Shown here: positions 20,129 to 27,523 of the stretch, in pieces | How positions within the stretch are numbered: the first letter of the stretch is position 1 | How the letters are laid out: every line of letters begins with the position of its first letter | From: Dyella sp. EPa41 | GTDB taxonomy: Bacteria; Pseudomonadota; Gammaproteobacteria; Xanthomonadales; Rhodanobacteraceae | Reading direction: 5' to 3' | Length of the DNA: 64,000 nucleotides | Assembly (NCBI RefSeq): GCF_016586165.1 | Contig: NZ_BCPR01000003.1 | Span: 83,816 to 147,815 of the forward strand | Notes under the pieces: model-generated | Told to the model about the DNA's origin: nothing | The model's database searches: none | Seen by the model: the letters and a program-made list of their open reading frames with translations, nothing else | Made by a program: the position numbers and the translations under genes

Positions 20129-21403
20129 TCAGCCCAGCGCGGGCACCAGCTCCGCACGCGGCCGGCGGCGGATAAGCAGGGCGATCACCGCAGCGATCAC
20201 GCCGCTCATGCCTGCCACCACGAATGGCTGCAGATAGCTGCCACCCTGCGTGCGCATGAAGCCGGCGAAGAATGCCGCGCTCGCCGCGCCAATCTGGTGG
20301 CCTGCCGCCACCCAGCCGAACACTACGGGCGCATCGCGATCGCCGAACGCTTCGCTCGCCAGGCGCAGCGTCGGCGGCACCGTGGCGATCCAGTCCAGGC
20401 CGTAGAACACGCCGAACAGCGAGAGGCTGTAGAACGAGAAGTCCGAGTACGGCAGCCAGATCAGCGAGAGTCCTCGCAGGGCGTAGTACATGAAGAGCAG
20501 CTTGCGCGGGTCGTAACGATCGGTAAGCCAGCCCGACATCGTGGTGCCGACCAGGTCGAACGCGCCCATCATCGCGAGCAAGCCGGCGGCGCGAACTTCG
20601 GGGATGCCGTGGTCGCCGCACATCGCGATGAAGTGCGTGCCGATCAGGCCGTTGGTGGTGAATCCACAGATGAAGAACGTTGCGAACAAGAGCCAGAACG
20701 TCCGCTGCTTCGCGGCCGTCGCGAGCGTGCCCAGTGCGATCGACAGCAGGTTCCGCCGCGGCGGCTCGACGGCTTCGTCTTCGGTGGCGCCATACGGACG
20801 CAAGCCGATATCGGACGGGCGTTCCGGCAGCAGCCACCAGGCGAGCGGGATCAGCAATGCGCAGCCCGCCGCCACCGTCCACACCACGGGACGCCAGCCA
20901 CCATGATCGGCGATCGCCGCGAGAGCCGGCAGAAAGGCGAGGGTACCCGTGGCCGTGCTGGCGGTCAGCAGCCCCATCATCAGGCCGCGGTGGGTGACGA
21001 ACCAGCGGTTCACCACGGTGGCGCCCAGCACGATGGCCACGCAGCCCGAGCCGATGCCGGAGAAGATGCCCCAGCTCACCAGCAGGTGCCAGGGCTGCGT
21101 CATCCAGGCGCTGGCCGAGATCGATGCGGCCATCAGCGCGAGCGCGCCGATCAGCGTGCGGCGGACGCCCACGGCCTGCATCAGCGCGGCCGCGAACGGG
21201 CCCACCATGCCGTAGAGGAAGATGCCCACCGCGGCCGACAGCGAGATGGTGTCGCGGCTCCATCCAAACGCATGGCCGAGGGGCAGGATCAGCACGCCAG
21301 GCGCGGCGCGTACGCCGGCGGCGGCCAGCAGGGCGAGAAAGATCACGCCGGCAACGACAAAGGCGTACTTCTGGCCGAAGGGGCGGCTGCGCTGTATAGT
21401 CAT
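20129..21403 (-). CDS. MFS transporter
   Basis: 424 residues with twelve predicted membrane helices. The first helix (KYAFVVAGVIFLALLAAAGVRAAPGVLILPL) is followed by GWSRDTISLSAAVG, a signature of the oxalate/monocarboxylate-type MFS subfamily. The loop GWLTDRYDPRKLLF is the second copy of the MFS motif A. The divergent TetR gene and the operators in the 60-base shared promoter suggest a regulated efflux or uptake pump whose substrate also binds the regulator. The substrate is unknown. Confidence 0.85.
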   Translation of the reverse strand: MTIQRSRPFGQKYAFVVAGVIFLALLAAAGVRAAPGVLILPLGHAFGWSRDTISLSAAVGIFLYGMVGPFAAALMQAVGVRRTLIGALALMAASISASAWMTQPWHLLVSWGIFSGIGSGCVAIVLGATVVNRWFVTHRGLMMGLLTASTATGTLAFLPALAAIADHGGWRPVVWTVAAGCALLIPLAWWLLPERPSDIGLRPYGATEDEAVEPPRRNLLSIALGTLATAAKQRTFWLLFATFFICGFTTNGLIGTHFIAMCGDHGIPEVRAAGLLAMMGAFDLVGTTMSGWLTDRYDPRKLLFMYYALRGLSLIWLPYSDFSFYSLSLFGVFYGLDWIATVPPTLRLASEAFGDRDAPVVFGWVAAGHQIGAASAAFFAGFMRTQGGSYLQPFVVAGMSGVIAAVIALLIRRRPRAELVPALG

Positions 21404-21404
21404 G

Positions 21405-21461
21405 TTACCGACCGGTACGTGGGGTCTGCGGATCATACGTACCGATCGGTAACATAGTCAA
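21405..21461. promoter_or_regulatory. Shared MFS/TetR promoter with two inverted operator copies
   Basis: Two near-identical 12-bp palindromes, TACCGACCGGTA (21406-21417) and TACCGATCGGTA (21440-21451), lie 34 bases apart centre to centre, about three helical turns. On the minus strand TTGACT (21461-21456) and TATGAT (21437-21432) form an 18-base-spaced promoter for the transporter, with one palindrome exactly in the spacer and the other just before the start codon. TetR binding would block RNA polymerase. The regulator's own -10/-35 is not obvious. Confidence 0.8.
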
Positions 21462-21463
21462 CC

Positions 21464-22078
21464 GTGACTGCCATGCCGATCAAACGCCCTGAAACTCCCG
21501 TCCCTTCGGACGATGCCAAGCCCAAGGCCGCCGAGCGCATCCGCCGCACGGCGCGCGAGCTGTTCTATCGCGAAGGCATCCGCGCCATTGGCGTGGAGGA
21601 GATCGTCACGCGGGCCGGTGTCACCAAGCCCAGCCTGTATCGCAGCTACGCCTCCAAGGACGAACTCGCGGCCGAATACCTGCGCGACTACGAGCTGGCG
21701 TTCTGGAAGGTATTTGAGGCGGGTGAGGCGGACCATCCGGGCGACGCGCGCGCGCAGTTGATGGCCTACTTCGAAGGCCTTGCGCATCGCGCCACGCAGG
21801 CAGGTTATCGCGGCTGCGGGCTAACCAACGCAGTGGTCGAGTATCCCGGCGACGAACATCCCGCGCGCAAGGTGGCGCAAACCCACAAGCGCAAGCTGCG
21901 CGCGCGCCTGGTGTCGATGTGCGAAGCGATGGGCGCCAGGTCGCCGGAAGTGCTGGCGGACGGTTTGCTGCTGCTGCTGGAGGGCACCTATGCGTCCGGC
22001 CAGTTGTTCGGCAGGCAGGGTCCGGCACGTTCCCTGGTGGCGGTGGCGGAACAGCTTATCGACGCATCGCTGCGTTGA
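21464..22078 (+). CDS. TetR/AcrR family transcriptional regulator
   Basis: 204 residues from GTG at 21464 (201 if the ATG at 21473 is used); neither start has a clear ribosome-binding site. The N-terminal helix-turn-helix (ERIRRTARELFYREGIRAIGVEEIVTRAGVTKPSLYRSYASKDEL) is typical. The C-terminal ligand domain (GYRGCGLTNAVVEYP) resembles regulators with a TetR_C_33-like fold. It is divergent from the MFS gene and probably represses it and itself through the palindromes between them. Confidence 0.9.
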   Translation: MTAMPIKRPETPVPSDDAKPKAAERIRRTARELFYREGIRAIGVEEIVTRAGVTKPSLYRSYASKDELAAEYLRDYELAFWKVFEAGEADHPGDARAQLMAYFEGLAHRATQAGYRGCGLTNAVVEYPGDEHPARKVAQTHKRKLRARLVSMCEAMGARSPEVLADGLLLLLEGTYASGQLFGRQGPARSLVAVAEQLIDASLR

Positions 22079-22090
22079 TCAGGCGCGCGT

Positions 22091-23038
22091 TCAGGGCGCG
22101 CGTTTGCGGGCGTTGTCCAGCCACACGCCAAGGCCTTGGGCATTGAGTTCGATATCCATGCCGATCAGGTTCAGCAGCTCATCGCGATTGCCCTGCCAGC
22201 CGTGTGCCCAGGCACGCGCGCCATAGAGCCCGGTCAGCTCGTCCTTCATGACGTCATGCCGCCGTGCGCGATCCGGATGGTCGTGCTGCGCTGTTTCCGC
22301 GATGGCGACCATGGCGTCGATCTGCGCGTGCAGATCATGGCTCAGGCGTTCGACGTCTTCGACACGGTTGTAGTGGGTGAGGTACATCGCCGCGGGCTTC
22401 AAGGCGACGAGCCGATCGATCGACGCGTGCAGTGCCGGCGGATCGAATTGCACCGGCGAGGTGGTGGGAAGGATGAAAGGCCCGTTGGCGGTGTCGAACT
22501 CGCGATACGAAAGCCCGAACACGTCACCGGTAAAGCATGCGTTCGCGCGCTCGTCGTATACCGCGAGGTGATGGCGTGCATGCCCGGGAGTATCCAGGCA
22601 AAGCAGCGTGCGGCCGGCGAGATCCACCGCGTATCCATCCGGCGCCTCGATCACCCGTTCGGCGGGAATCGGGCGAAGCCGCCCATAGGTCTCCTCCATG
22701 ACCGATTCGCCGTACACGGCGCTCGCACCCGCCCATAGCTGGCTGGGATCGATCATGTGCCGCGCGCCGCGCGGGTGCACCACCAGTTTCACATTCGGCA
22801 GCTGCGCGATCAGCTCGCCCGCACCGCCGGCGTGGTCCAGGTGCACATGGGTGAGGATGAGCCAGTCGACATCGGCCGGGGCCAGCCCTGCGTTGCGCAG
22901 GCCGTCGAGCATGCGGGGCACGGCGTAGTTCGTGCCGCAGTCGATGAACGCGCCGCAGCCGTTCTCCACGACAAGGTAGGCCGCATCGAAATGCGGCCGC
23001 ACAAAACCCGTGTCGATGGTGTGGATGCCGTGGTTCAT
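22091..23038 (-). CDS. Metallo-beta-lactamase fold hydrolase
   Basis: 315 residues with the metal motif HVHLDH (H64, H66, D68, H69), a further His in TPGHARHH, an Asp in CFTGDVFG and a terminal His in LTHYNRVED. This is a complete di-zinc set. The long C-terminal helical part is like that of MBL proteins of unknown substrate in Xanthomonadales. The start was set at MNHGIHTIDTG. It converges on the TetR gene with 12 bases between the stops. Confidence 0.85.
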   Translation of the reverse strand: MNHGIHTIDTGFVRPHFDAAYLVVENGCGAFIDCGTNYAVPRMLDGLRNAGLAPADVDWLILTHVHLDHAGGAGELIAQLPNVKLVVHPRGARHMIDPSQLWAGASAVYGESVMEETYGRLRPIPAERVIEAPDGYAVDLAGRTLLCLDTPGHARHHLAVYDERANACFTGDVFGLSYREFDTANGPFILPTTSPVQFDPPALHASIDRLVALKPAAMYLTHYNRVEDVERLSHDLHAQIDAMVAIAETAQHDHPDRARRHDVMKDELTGLYGARAWAHGWQGNRDELLNLIGMDIELNAQGLGVWLDNARKRAP

Positions 23039-23118
23039 CGCCAACCTCGCACTGAGTGGGTCAGGCGAGGTTAGCAAAGCCCGGCAAGGTGGAGCACTCC
23101 CACCTTGGTCGAGAGCGC

Positions 23119-23820
23119 TCAGGGGGCCGCGTCGACGAGGACGAGCTCGGCGTCTTCGAGCGCGGTCACCACCAGCTTCGCCTCGTTGTGGATGGCCGCG
23201 CCATCGCGGGCGTCCAGCGTGACGCCGTTGACCTCGACCTTGCCCTTGGCTGGCACAAGGTAGGCATAGCGATTGGGGCCGAGCTCGTATTCGGCCTTTT
23301 CGCCGGCCCCCAGCGATGCACCGAGCACGCGCGCATCGGTGCGCAGCGGAAGGGCGTCATTGTCTTCCTTGAACCCGCTGGCCAAGGCAACGAAGCGGCC
23401 GGAGCGTTCGCCCACCGGAAACGGCTTGGTGCCCCACGATGGCGGATTGCCCTGCTGGTTGGGGATGATCCAGATCTGGAAGATGCGCGTCGCGCCCGGC
23501 TCCAGGTTGTATTCGGCGTGCGTGATGCCGGTTCCCGCGCTCATCACCTGCACGTCGCCCGCGACGGTGCGTCCTTTGTTGCCCAGGTTGTCCTGGTGCG
23601 TGATGGCGCCCTCGCGCACGTAGGTGATGATCTCCATGTCGCCGTGCGGATGGGGTGGAAAGCCGGTCTGCGATGCGATGGTGTCGTCATTCCACACACG
23701 CAGCGTGCCCCAGCCCATGCGTGCAGCGTCGTAGTAGTTGGCGAATGAAAAATGATGCTTGGCATCGAGCCAGCCGTGGTTGGCTCCGCCCAAGGTGTCG
23801 AAGGGTCGACGTTCGATCAT
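23119..23820 (-). CDS. Pirin family protein (YhaK-like bicupin)
   Basis: 233 residues. The N-terminal cupin has the pirin metal ligands H57, H59 (PPHPHGDMEII), H101 and E103 (GTGITHAEYN); the C-terminal cupin is present but lacks ligands, as usual. Bacterial pirins include quercetin 2,3-dioxygenases and redox sensors, so the activity here is open. GGGAG precedes the ATG at 23820. The frame remains open for 72 codons upstream, but that stretch has no start context. Confidence 0.88.
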   Translation of the reverse strand: MIERRPFDTLGGANHGWLDAKHHFSFANYYDAARMGWGTLRVWNDDTIASQTGFPPHPHGDMEIITYVREGAITHQDNLGNKGRTVAGDVQVMSAGTGITHAEYNLEPGATRIFQIWIIPNQQGNPPSWGTKPFPVGERSGRFVALASGFKEDNDALPLRTDARVLGASLGAGEKAEYELGPNRYAYLVPAKGKVEVNGVTLDARDGAAIHNEAKLVVTALEDAELVLVDAAP

Positions 23821-24095
23821 GCTGCACTCCCGATGAAATGGCTGCGCCTGTTGGCTGCCCACCAAGATAGGGCAGAGTGCCGTCGAGACCAGTCGTTCCT
23901 TGACGAACGGACTGTTGCCAAAAAGCCATAGAACGAGATTAGCCAGCGCATGCGACGCGGCCGTGAAAAGCAGCATGCCGGGGCGACGAATGTTCGGTGT
24001 GGTTCCCTGCCAGGCGATTTCGCCCGCTCGATGCAAAAAAACCGTCCCGGACTCTTCACAAATGCCGCGGTTCTGTTACTATTTCCGACTCTGAT

Positions 24096-24171
<76 letters not shown>

Positions 24172-24180
24172 GTTTCCTGC

Positions 24181-24211
24181 AAAACCTCGGCCTTCCGAGG
24201 TTTTGTTTTTT
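24181..24211 (+). terminator. Terminator between tRNA-Gly and tRNA-Cys
   Basis: AAAACCTCGG (24181-24190) pairs with CCGAGGTTTT (24195-24204), followed by a T-rich run. Confidence 0.8.
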
Positions 24212-24254
24212 AAGCGGATATGACCCTGGTTTCGGGTTACGATTCGCGCGCAAT

Positions 24255-24328
24255 GGCCTGGTGGCAGAGTGGTCATGCAGCGGCCTGCAAAGCCGTGTAC
24301 GCCGGTTCGATTCCGACCCAGGCCTCCA
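24255..24328 (+). tRNA. tRNA-Cys (GCA)
   Basis: A 74-base cloverleaf with acceptor GGCCTGG pairing CCAGGCC, discriminator T and encoded CCA. The anticodon loop CTGCAAA gives GCA. GGTTCGATTCC forms the TpsiC arm. Confidence 0.96.
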
Positions 24329-24343
24329 TTGCGCAACACGATC

Positions 24344-24367
24344 AACCCGCCATCTGGCGGGTTTTTT
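24344..24367 (+). terminator. Terminator after tRNA-Cys
   Basis: AACCCGCCA (24344-24352) pairs with TGGCGGGTT (24355-24363), followed by T residues. Confidence 0.85.
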
Positions 24368-24370
24368 ATG

Positions 24371-24410
24371 CGCCCGCAGCCGCCCGCAGCCGCCCGCAGC
24401 CGCCCGCGGC
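24371..24410. repeat. Four tandem 10-bp repeats
   Basis: The unit CGCCCGCAGC occurs three times without change and a fourth time with one substitution (CGCCCGCGGC). It lies between the tRNA-Cys terminator and the tRNA-Leu gene. No role is evident. Confidence 0.8.
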
Positions 24411-24452
24411 CCCGAGGACGCGCATGGTAGGATGCGCATCCCTCCGTAGCGG

Positions 24453-24539
24453 GCCCGGATGGCGAAACTGGTAGACGCAAGGGACTTAAAATCCCTCAGC
24501 CGCAAGGCTATGCGGGTTCGATCCCCGCTCCGGGCACTA
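24453..24539 (+). tRNA. tRNA-Leu (UAA), hybrid gene at the element's left end
   Basis: Acceptor GCCCGGA (24453-24459) pairs with TCCGGGC (24529-24535) and A536 is the discriminator. The anticodon loop CTTAAAA gives UAA, and a long variable arm (AGCC/GGCT stem) is present, as in tRNA-Leu. The 3' end reads CTA instead of the CCA found in the right-hand copy, so maturation needs the CCA-adding enzyme. Everything 3' of the anticodon arm appears to come from the integrated element. Confidence 0.95.
24479..24537. repeat. attL: tRNA-Leu anticodon arm and 3' half
   Basis: An identical 20-bp block at 24479-24498 (anticodon stem-loop) and a 29-bp block at 24509-24537 match the right copy. Between them three substitutions change the variable-arm stem from AACC/GGTT to AGCC/GGCT and one loop base. 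Because the first difference lies just past 24498, the crossover should fall within 24479-24498. Confidence 0.9.
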
Positions 24540-24586
24540 AGAAAATCAATCACTTACTGGCTTTTTCCCGGATTGCAGGAGCGTCT

Positions 24587-24604
24587 GTGTCCGCACGGTG
24601 TCCG
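24587..24604 (+). repeat. Left pair of GTGTCCG repeats (possible integrase arm sites)
   Basis: GTGTCCG occurs at 24587-24593 and 24598-24604, 11 bases apart. The second is part of a 13-bp block (GGTGTCCGGGTTT) also present next to the integrase gene at 39462-39474. Short repeats at both ends of a tyrosine-recombinase element are typical of arm-type integrase sites. Confidence 0.55.
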
Positions 24605-24607
24605 GGT

Positions 24608-24964
24608 TTAGGTGGGCTGTAGCTCTGAGCCGCAATGCTTGCACTTCAGTGCGGCCTCGCGGACTTGCTCGGCGCAGAACGGGCAGAGTTTGTAACCGTC
24701 GACTTTTTCCCCAGCCTCCAGGCGCTCGGCCCTGTTCCGGGAAAAAACCGCGATCAACAGACCGATCAGAAGCGATGAGTAGCCCATGAGCCCCATCGCC
24801 ATGCCGTTGCCGCCGGTCGCAAATGATCCCAGGACCACGAGCGCGAAGCCACCCGCCAAGCACCCAAGAAAGAACAAAAAGCCCGAAAACCCGCGTCGCG
24901 ACGCAATGCCGGCGACTATCAGGTCGCAGAACAAGAACAGAATCAGCCCCCAAATCGGCTCCAT
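24608..24964 (-). CDS. Zinc-ribbon membrane protein of unknown function
   Basis: 118 residues: three hydrophobic helices in the first 75 residues (starting MEPIWGLILFLFCDLIVAG), then a cytoplasmic tail ending in a zinc ribbon with CPFC and CKHCG. A GGGGGAG ribosome-binding site supports the start. It sits alone at the left end of the element, about 65 bases after the terminase operon and next to attL, the usual place for cargo genes. The function is unknown; a role in superinfection exclusion or membrane sensing is only a guess. Confidence 0.75.
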   Translation of the reverse strand: MEPIWGLILFLFCDLIVAGIASRRGFSGFLFFLGCLAGGFALVVLGSFATGGNGMAMGLMGYSSLLIGLLIAVFSRNRAERLEAGEKVDGYKLCPFCAEQVREAALKCKHCGSELQPT

Positions 24965-25030
24965 TGCACACTCCCCCTTCCCGTAGTGGTGCGCAATTTC
25001 TAGCACACTAGATCTGCAACGGCTGCGTGC

Positions 25031-25723
25031 CTACGCCACCCCACGCAGGAACTGCGACAGCGGCATAACTTCGGCAATGCGCTGGCTGTCGAGCCCATAC
25101 ACCGCCAGCGCCGCCGCCAAGATCAAGTCATCATGAGCCCCTTCGCGGGCGCCAAAAGTGGCATTTCCGACTGCGCTGTAACCAACGCGGAAATCGAGTA
25201 GCTCCCTGCGGAAGGTCTTTGCGAGAGGAAGGCTCTCGGGCATAGACAACTTGCCCGTGTGCATCAGCGCCTGCAGACGGCTCACTAGGTTGATCTTCGG
25301 CACACTGTGCCCGCCGTTGCCGTTAGGACCTTCCTGGCCGTTAAAGATGATCGTCACGGGCTTAATTCGCGGTACGCGATGGTCACGGAAGATGTCGTAG
25401 ACCGCGCGACCGACGCCCGTATAGTCGATCCAGACATCTGGGTCATGCTCGGCAATCTGCTGACGCGCCAAAATGCGGTTCACACGCTGCGCCTGCGCCG
25501 GGTAGGGCTCACCCAGCGGCGCCTGCTCGAGCAAGCGCAGGATGTAAGACGGCCGCTCGTTGCGCAGTGCTTCGCGCGCTTCGGGAACCCGCGCTGTGAA
25601 TACGTGCGCACCGATTTCGGGCGCTATCTTTTCGATCACAGCAATGGACGTGGGGTCTTTGGACTGGCCAAGGTCGACGCCTACGGCGACGGTGCGGCGG
25701 TAATCAAGTAACGGGTGATTCAT
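25031..25723 (-). CDS. Terminase large subunit, nuclease part
   Basis: 230 residues with the RNase-H-like fold of the TerL nuclease domain: first acidic residue D17 in VAVGVDLGQSKDPTS, second D100 in DVWIDYTG and the third D198/D199 in GAHDDLILAAALAVYG. It would cut concatemeric DNA at packaging. The ATPase half is encoded by the separate gene just upstream, overlapping by four bases (ATGA). Both halves keep their active sites, so this may be a working two-polypeptide terminase or a single frameshift at the domain linker. Confidence 0.85.
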   Translation of the reverse strand: MNHPLLDYRRTVAVGVDLGQSKDPTSIAVIEKIAPEIGAHVFTARVPEAREALRNERPSYILRLLEQAPLGEPYPAQAQRVNRILARQQIAEHDPDVWIDYTGVGRAVYDIFRDHRVPRIKPVTIIFNGQEGPNGNGGHSVPKINLVSRLQALMHTGKLSMPESLPLAKTFRRELLDFRVGYSAVGNATFGAREGAHDDLILAAALAVYGLDSQRIAEVMPLSQFLRGVA

Positions 25724-26490
25724 GACCAGGCTTCCAGAGTGTTATCAACCATGGCGTCGACCAGCTCGGAGCTGAAGAAGGCCTCGTCGGTGTCGGTGAA
25801 TTCGCACAGGTATTCAGTGCGGAACTGCCATTCGCTCATTCCCTCGCGTTCTTCGGCGAGAAATTCAGGAGTGATGTGCGGGCAATCAAATGCCGTGATC
25901 GTCGTGCGATCCCAGCCCGCACTGGTCTCCCAGGCGTCATAGAACCAACCGCGGCGACCGTACGGGGTCGTCAGGGCGATGAGCTGGCCATCTGTAGACG
26001 CCGCCAGCATGGGCCGCAGCGCGGCATAAACAGTGTCGGCCACACGTGCGGCCTCGTCGATGATCACGGCGCGCGGGGCGCTGAAGCCGCGGATGTTCGC
26101 GTCGTTGTCGCCGGGGAGCGCGAAGAGGTGCGAGCCATTGGCCAGCACCAGTTCGGTTTCGTTGTCGCGCGTGATGCGCGGCACGTCCTCTAGTCGCCGA
26201 TAGGTACTCACCACCTTCTGAAACAGCAACTTTGACTGGCGCAGTGTCGGCGCAATGATCAGATAAGTGCCCGGCGCGTACAGCATGCCGTGCGACGCCT
26301 TCGCGCCTACAGTGGTCGACTTGCCGGCCTGACGGTTACATAGGATGAGATGGCGGCGTGCCTCGGAGCGCATCACGTGCTCCTGCCATGGCGCCGGCTC
26401 TACCGGGTCCCCGTTGGCGTCACGCACGCCCTGGCGGAACACGTTCGCGGGATCAGCCGCGCGGGCAAAGTCGGAAGCGGCGGCGCTCAC
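25720..26490 (-). CDS. Terminase large subunit, ATPase part
   Basis: 256 residues from GTG at 26490, which overlaps the upstream stop (GTGA). Walker A is RQAGKST (R53-T59) after a WQEHVMRSEARRHLILCN adenine-side segment, and Walker B is AVIIDEAARV (D145, E146); a coupling motif TTPYGRRG follows. This is the DNA-translocating motor of phage packaging. The protein ends right at the linker that normally leads into the nuclease domain, which the next gene supplies. Confidence 0.88.
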   Translation of the reverse strand: MSAAASDFARAADPANVFRQGVRDANGDPVEPAPWQEHVMRSEARRHLILCNRQAGKSTTVGAKASHGMLYAPGTYLIIAPTLRQSKLLFQKVVSTYRRLEDVPRITRDNETELVLANGSHLFALPGDNDANIRGFSAPRAVIIDEAARVADTVYAALRPMLAASTDGQLIALTTPYGRRGWFYDAWETSAGWDRTTITAFDCPHITPEFLAEEREGMSEWQFRTEYLCEFTDTDEAFFSSELVDAMVDNTLEAWS

Positions 26491-26939
26491 TTCGGCAGTT
26501 CCTGGATCGCGTTGTCGATGTACTGGCCGAACTCAGCGATGGACACGCGGACCATGCCTTGTGGGGCCTGAACACCGGAATGGCCCCATTCGAGAGCAGC
26601 GGCGTAGGGCAGGTTGTTGGTGATGTAAATGTCTTGCGTGCCATCAGCATGAGTTAGGACTGTCAGGCCTCGGGCAATGGTTTCGCCGCCATCTTTGTCG
26701 ATGACTTCCGTTGTGCTGATGTCCGGATCCACGAGCGACACATTCCAGTTTGCACGGAAGCGCCCGCCCACATAGCCCGCCGGTGGCTTGGACTTCCACA
26801 GGTCAGGATTGCCTACCGGGGAGCGGAGCACGATAGAGCGGAGCAAGTCGAGGGTGGCCCTTCGTACTACCTGCGTCGGGGCTGCCTTAGCCTTTTCGAC
26901 GAAAGCACGGATATCTAGCGCGAAGGTTTGGCTACTCAT
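26487..26939 (-). CDS. HK97 gp10-like tail-completion/neck protein
   Basis: 150 residues. The run RRATLDLLRSIVLRSPVGNPD, the GRFRANWNVS block and YITNNLPYAAALEWGHS...PQGMVRVSIAEF are characteristic of HK97-gp10/minor tail proteins that close the head-tail joint of siphophages. It is in the terminase operon, overlapping by four bases with both neighbours. In ordinary siphophages it lies after the capsid genes, so its place between the small and large terminase genes is odd. No other connector gene is present. Confidence 0.8.
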   Translation of the reverse strand: MSSQTFALDIRAFVEKAKAAPTQVVRRATLDLLRSIVLRSPVGNPDLWKSKPPAGYVGGRFRANWNVSLVDPDISTTEVIDKDGGETIARGLTVLTHADGTQDIYITNNLPYAAALEWGHSGVQAPQGMVRVSIAEFGQYIDNAIQELPK

Positions 26940-27520
26940 ACCAGCGTGGCCTCGATCAAGAGAGGTTCGCGCTCTGGCGGCTGCATGATGGCTGCCTCTG
27001 CAGTCGCGATGGCGCGGGCGCCCGCTGCGATGGCTTCAGGGCCCAGGGGGCGTAGCTCGCGCACGAGTGAGGTGCGGATGTGGTGCCATTGGGGCGACTG
27101 CACCAGGTTGATCGTGTTGTGGTTGATGGTGATTGCGGAGCCAAGCTCGCCGAGCAGCTTGGCGATACGCTCGGATACCTTGCTAGCCGCCTCGAGTGCC
27201 GCTCGCTCGCCGGCCCAGTCCTTGATTGAGGCCGCATTGTCGGCGTTCCGGTAGAGACGCGCGCGTTGCCACGAGAAGCTGTCGAGCAGCGACTTACCCT
27301 CGACCTCGCGGATTTGGGCCAGCTCTTCGTCGGAGCGACACCCGCGCGTCTTCAGCTTGGCGATCAGGTCCACGTCCATGTGGTTTGTGCGGTGCCGTGA
27401 CAGTGCATCCGGCGCCAGGCCATAGCGTAGGCTCAGTACACGCGCGGCGATGCCGTTGGCCAGGCCGATCTCGACCGTCGCGCGGTCTGGACTTTCACAG
27501 ACAGTGCAGGGGCGGGCCAT
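26936..27520 (-). CDS. Putative terminase small subunit / DNA-binding phage protein
   Basis: 194 residues. The N-terminus has CTVCESPDRATVEIGLANG and then a helix-turn-helix-like stretch (GIAARVLSLRYGLAPDALSRHRTNH), a pattern seen in small terminase-like proteins. A long middle helix and C-terminal segment follow without clear motifs. Its place in the terminase operon suggests DNA recognition for packaging. It starts three bases after the tape-measure stop and overlaps the gp10-like gene by four bases. The assignment rests on context and the HTH, so it is moderate. Confidence 0.55.
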   Translation of the reverse strand: MARPCTVCESPDRATVEIGLANGIAARVLSLRYGLAPDALSRHRTNHMDVDLIAKLKTRGCRSDEELAQIREVEGKSLLDSFSWQRARLYRNADNAASIKDWAGERAALEAASKVSERIAKLLGELGSAITINHNTINLVQSPQWHHIRTSLVRELRPLGPEAIAAGARAIATAEAAIMQPPEREPLLIEATLV

Positions 27521-27523
27521 CGC

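Noticed and set aside
23821..24036. An N-terminal extension of the pirin frame
   Set aside because: The 72 extra codons have no start context and do not match pirins; the ATG at 23820 has a proper ribosome-binding site.
24371..24410. Short direct repeats as a possible CRISPR remnant
   Set aside because: The units are only 10 bp, contiguous and without spacers; no cas gene is present. No CRISPR array was seen anywhere in the window.
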